A DNA stretch of 23,545 nucleotides, taken from NCBI GenBank assembly GCA_009801015.1, contig VHZZ01006364.1:60059-83603 (forward strand), given 5' to 3'. Both the position numbers and the translations under genes were made by a program. Shown here piece after piece: positions 20,574 to 23,545 of this stretch. The stretch comes from Silene noctiflora (lineage: Eukaryota; Streptophyta; Magnoliopsida; Caryophyllales; Caryophyllaceae). The notes beneath the pieces were generated by a model that worked only from the letters and a program-made list of their open reading frames with translations, was not told where the DNA came from and ran no database searches. Numbering within the stretch: the stretch's first letter is position 1; the number at the start of each line of letters is the position of its first letter.

Positions 20574-21101
20574 TTAGCTACTCAAACTCCTAGCAGACAA
20601 CCAATCCCTCTGCCAAGCAGTAAAAGCTTCAGAATTCAGCATGGAAATTTTGTATCTCATCACCTCCTGCACTCTCTTGATCACAGTCTCAGGACGATAC
20701 ATTGCTCCTTCAATCTGAGTATAATTCCTCCTCATCCAAATGAAATAAACCAGAGTAGCATAACCTGCATACATCACTTTCTTTTGCAGTAAGCTCTTAC
20801 ACTTCCAGCTAAGTAAAGACTGCAATGAGTNGCCTCTCCAATTCAGATCAAGCCAGATCTTAAGCAGNTGCAGACAGATAGAACTGTANTNACAGTCAAA
20901 AAATAAATGAGNTTGTGACTCCTGATCAATCCCACANAAAAAGCACAACCCATCAGAAATGACACCAAATTTCAGTAGCCTTTGCTTGGTAAGCATCNTA
21001 TTCCTCACAAAGATCCAATTTATAAAATTCACTTTAGGCAAACTGCACTTGTTCCACACATAGCTTCTCCAAGAAACCTTAGGAATGGCCCAAGCAGCCA
21101 A
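20574..21101 (-). pseudogene. LINE ORF2 C-terminus (zf-RVT-like zinc-binding domain), broken
   Basis: The frame shows the SWRSYVWNKCSLPKVNFINW motif, then a CFxCGIDQESQxHLFFDC cysteine/histidine cluster typical of the domain after the reverse transcriptase in plant L1 LINEs. It ends at a TAG at 20574. It is out of frame with the upstream linker by one base near 21095-21105. Several residues are undetermined because of N bases. Confidence 0.85.
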
Positions 21102-21535
21102 TCATACACCTTACTGGTAGAATACTGCTCATGTAACCAGGACTGATCATGAAACCTAGATTTAAGATGCTCTTTGACCTTGCAAATTTGTCTCCAAGCC
21201 CAGCTAGAGGAGATAAGAGGAGAATAAGTCCACCAATCCAGCTGCTTTATATAAATATGGTGTACCTATCTAACCCATAAGCTATCCTTCTTCATGGCCA
21301 CCCACCAGGAATATTTCCCAATGCAGGCAACATTCCACAAGTAGCTGTTGTGAATGCCTAAACCACCTCTATCCTTAGGTAAACAACATATACTCCAGGA
21401 TACAACAGGTGCTCTAAGGGAGTCTTCACATCCAGACCATAAAAAATTCCGACAAATACGATCTATTCTGTTAAGAATACCCTTAGGTAACAGAAATATC
21501 CTTCCCCAGTAACAATGCAGTTGAGACAGTACAGA
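21102..21535 (-). pseudogene. LINE ORF2 linker between RT and zinc-binding domain, degraded
   Basis: After the stop at 21536-21538 the same frame continues through words usual for LINE linkers, such as LPKGILNRIDRICRNFLW and GGLGIHNSYLWN. It meets a second in-frame TAG (plus-strand 21266-21268) after WVAMKKDSLWVR, then resumes (QLDWW). No ATG-initiated product is expected. Confidence 0.75.
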
Positions 21536-22252
21536 TTAAACCAGGGTAAGTCTACCAGCATAGCTAAGCTTTTTGGCACCCCAACTTCTTATCATGGCCA
21601 CCATCTTATCAACCAATTTATGACACTGCTGATTAGTAAGTCTCTTATGGGAAATATCCACCCCTAAGTACTTAAATGGAAGAGTACCTTTCTGGAAACC
21701 AGTCATTTGCAGAATACAAGCTTCATCTGACTGGGGAATGCCATTCAGATAAACATCAGACTTCTCAGTGTTTATGGTCAGTCCTGAAGCCTCATAAAAA
21801 GTCATCAGAGCCCTCATTAGAATTCTCACAGAGGGCACATCACCCCTACAGAACAGGAGTAAGTCATCAGCAAATGCTAGATGACACAGCTTCATGGCTC
21901 TACACATTGGATGAAAATTAAAATCCCCTCTAGCAGTCACAACTGCATGAATTCTAGTTAGATATTGTAAACATAGAGTGAATAAAAGAGGAGACATAGG
22001 GTCTCCTTGTCTCAACCCTCTCTTGTCAGGGAAGTAACCAAAATGTGAGCCATTGAGGGAGATAGTATAAGTAGGAGTAGAAACACATTGCATAATCCAA
22101 GTAATCATCTNAGTAGGGAAGTTCATAGCCACCANCATATCTTCAACAAAGGANCATTCAATAGAATCATATGCTTTCCTAAGGTNAATTTTCAGCATGA
22201 CCCTTGGAGAGCAATGCTTCCTATCATAAAGCCTAATTAGATCTTGACACTG
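21536..22252 (-). pseudogene. LINE reverse transcriptase domain, 5'-truncated
   Basis: In order, the frame contains LRKAYDSIE, the GLRQGDPMSPLLFTL motif and HLAFADDLLLF with the catalytic FADD aspartates. It then has KYLGVDIS and GAKKLSYAGRLTLV, and stops at a TAA (plus 21536-21538) where the family normally continues. Upstream of the first Met the frame stays open to about 22252 (DLIRLYDRKHCSPRV). The RT catalytic core is recognisable, but the ORF lacks its start, endonuclease domain and continuous C-terminus, so it is a dead copy. Confidence 0.92.
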
Positions 22253-22255
22253 ATA

Positions 22256-22440
22256 AGTAATATTTTAGTCGTATTTTACTTCACATTTAAACCTTATTCC
22301 GACTCAATTTTGCGTTATTAATTGATTTAAAAAGCTAATTTAATTACTAATTTATAATAATTAGTCGTCTTAATTATATTTAATAATTAGTCGGATATTA
22401 TATTATAATTATATTTCCATTATTTAATTAATATAACATG
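22256..22440. other. AT-rich interval beside the LINE
   Basis: This holds repeated TAATAATTAGTCG(G/T) words and runs of ATTATAATTATA. No gene is seen. It could be target sequence into which the LINE inserted, or the start of a further retroelement. Confidence 0.45.
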
Positions 22441-23545
22441 TAGGTGTGACGGGAAAATGAGATGAGGTTGCGAGACGGGATTTTGGAAGGAAATTATGAA
22501 AAGAGAGGATAAAAAAGCTAAGTATGGGAAAGCTTTGGTTTTGCCCCTTTATGCGACGGTCTTTGCTGAGCATTTGCTGACGCCTCCAGCCGCCACAGCA
22601 ATCACCCATCACCACCCCTGGCTTCCCTCCACTTCCACCTTCCCATCCCAACCACCCATAGCCACCACGTCTTCCCACACCAGCCACTACGAGCCCAACA
22701 AACACCCCCGTCCATCAACCTATACAAACATACCCTTCTTCCTCCACTATTTCCAGCCACCTTTTCTACCACCTCCAGCCACCACTTCAGCCACCCACGA
22801 CCACCACAATAATATCCTATCAGCCCCCAACCTTCCCCTACTGTCGGCGAGCACAGGAGAAGCACCCACAACCAGTAAAGCAGCCTCAAACACCGTCGTA
22901 TGCAGCATAAAACAGAGTATCAAAAGCTGGGTTTGTTCCCCCTGCCGGCCCACCGGCGGCCGGCCTACCACCTGCTGGGACACCTCAACAGTCCCCCCTC
23001 AACTTCCAGAAGGTCCCCCCGGGCGGCCGACCAACCGGCCCCCACAACAATTCTTCCCCTTTCACGCGTGATTTCTCAGCCCTCTATCTTCCCAGCCGGC
23101 CCACCGGCTGCCTGGCCACCGGCTGGGACCCTACCTACATGGAAATTGAAGTTGAATGGGCAGGGAGTTGCCAGCCGGTGGTGGCACCGGCGGCCGGCCA
23201 CCCGGTTGGCCGTACCTGATGCGAGAAAAAACCTTGTTCACCCTCCCCTATACTTCTTTACTTGGTTTTTTTAAAAAAAAAGTTTTTCATACAAGTTTTT
23301 ACCCTAGTTTTTAATACTCACTTAGTTTACTATCATTAGGATAATTTAGGGTAATTAGTGAATGATTAGTGTAATTAGTAATATTAATTAGTAGTTAATT
23401 AGTTTAATTCATCCTTAGTTTATGCAAAATCCATCATTTCTCATTAGATCACACTTTGTCTTGGGTTGTAATTTGAAGAAAGAAGACATTCCTCTTTATC
23501 AATTAATATTCAAGATCCATCCTTTAATGTTCATTTCCTTTCAAG
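22441..23545 (+). repeat. Unidentified repeat-like block, possible LTR-element part, with CCGGC-rich core
   Basis: Positions 22560-22900 are C-rich with CCACC/CCAGCC repeats. Positions 22940-23215 carry many CCGGC/GCCGG palindromes (for example CCGGCGGCCGGCC near 22951 and 23189) and are far more GC-rich than the rest of the window. A 191-codon frame at 22496-23071 is Pro/Thr/Ser/His-rich low complexity with no domain, and I do not call it a gene. After 23260 the sequence is AT-rich again. A retrotransposon LTR or 5' untranslated region is possible, but I see no paired ends, PBS or PPT. Confidence 0.35.

Larger units (their letters stand above)
20442..22255 (-). mobile_element. 5'-truncated LINE (L1-type) retrotransposon
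   Basis: On the minus strand the element runs from within the reverse transcriptase N-terminal region (~22255) through RT, linker and zinc-binding C-terminus. It then has a short 3' UTR ending TCACATTCTACC followed by an A-run (~20442-20449), the usual plant LINE tail. The 5' truncation is typical of incomplete target-primed reverse transcription. I could not define target-site duplications. Eleven of the window's twelve N bases fall inside it. Confidence 0.9.

Noticed and set aside
22496..23071. 191-codon open frame on the plus strand
   Set aside because: It is Pro/Thr/Ser/His low complexity driven by C-rich repeats. There is no domain, overlapping frames on both strands are also open, and it runs into the CCGGC palindromes.

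Overview
The window is nuclear DNA of a flowering plant, most likely a eudicot. It carries intron-split genes with GT-AG junctions, plant-type protein orthologues, AT-rich introns, Stowaway and Harbinger MITEs, a LINE and an Au-type SINE fragment. I cannot place it to a family from sequence alone. Nothing in it is prokaryotic, and I found no CRISPR array, tRNA or rRNA.

Layout. Positions 1-658 look like part of a retroelement or other repeat, with a cluster of ACTCGATCGAGT-like palindromes. Positions 659-1380 hold no gene, but there is a possible degenerate Helitron 3' end just upstream of the first gene. Positions 1470-7806 hold a complete mitochondrial succinate/fumarate-type carrier gene (SFC1-like, 312 aa) in two exons split by a 5.4-kb intron full of short mobile elements. 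Positions 7807-10116 are intergenic, with a Stowaway MITE, a Mutator-like MITE, and then a short promoter with a TATA box and two telo-boxes. Positions 10117-18262 hold a complete EBP1/PA2G4-like gene (392 aa) in nine exons. Its 4.8-kb fourth intron carries at least four TIR elements, one inserted inside another. Introns 7 and 8 carry tandem duplications, and the one in intron 8 duplicates the exon-8 splice donor.

Positions 18263-20440 are non-coding, with a short direct repeat, an AT-rich microsatellite and a TTCAG/TTTAG minisatellite. Positions about 20442-22255 hold a 5'-truncated, decayed LINE on the minus strand (reverse transcriptase plus zinc-binding C-terminus), in which 11 of the window's 12 ambiguous bases fall. 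Positions 22256-23545 are an AT-rich stretch, then a proline-codon-rich and CCGGC-rich block, then AT-rich sequence again. This may be part of an LTR element, but that is not proven.

The two genes are separate transcription units on the same strand. One product acts in the inner mitochondrial membrane (organic acid exchange). The other is a nucleolar/cytoplasmic growth and ribosome-biogenesis factor. Nothing suggests they work together. I see no undescribed multi-gene system. The most interesting points are the duplicated splice donor, the nested MITEs and the telo-box promoter of EBP1.
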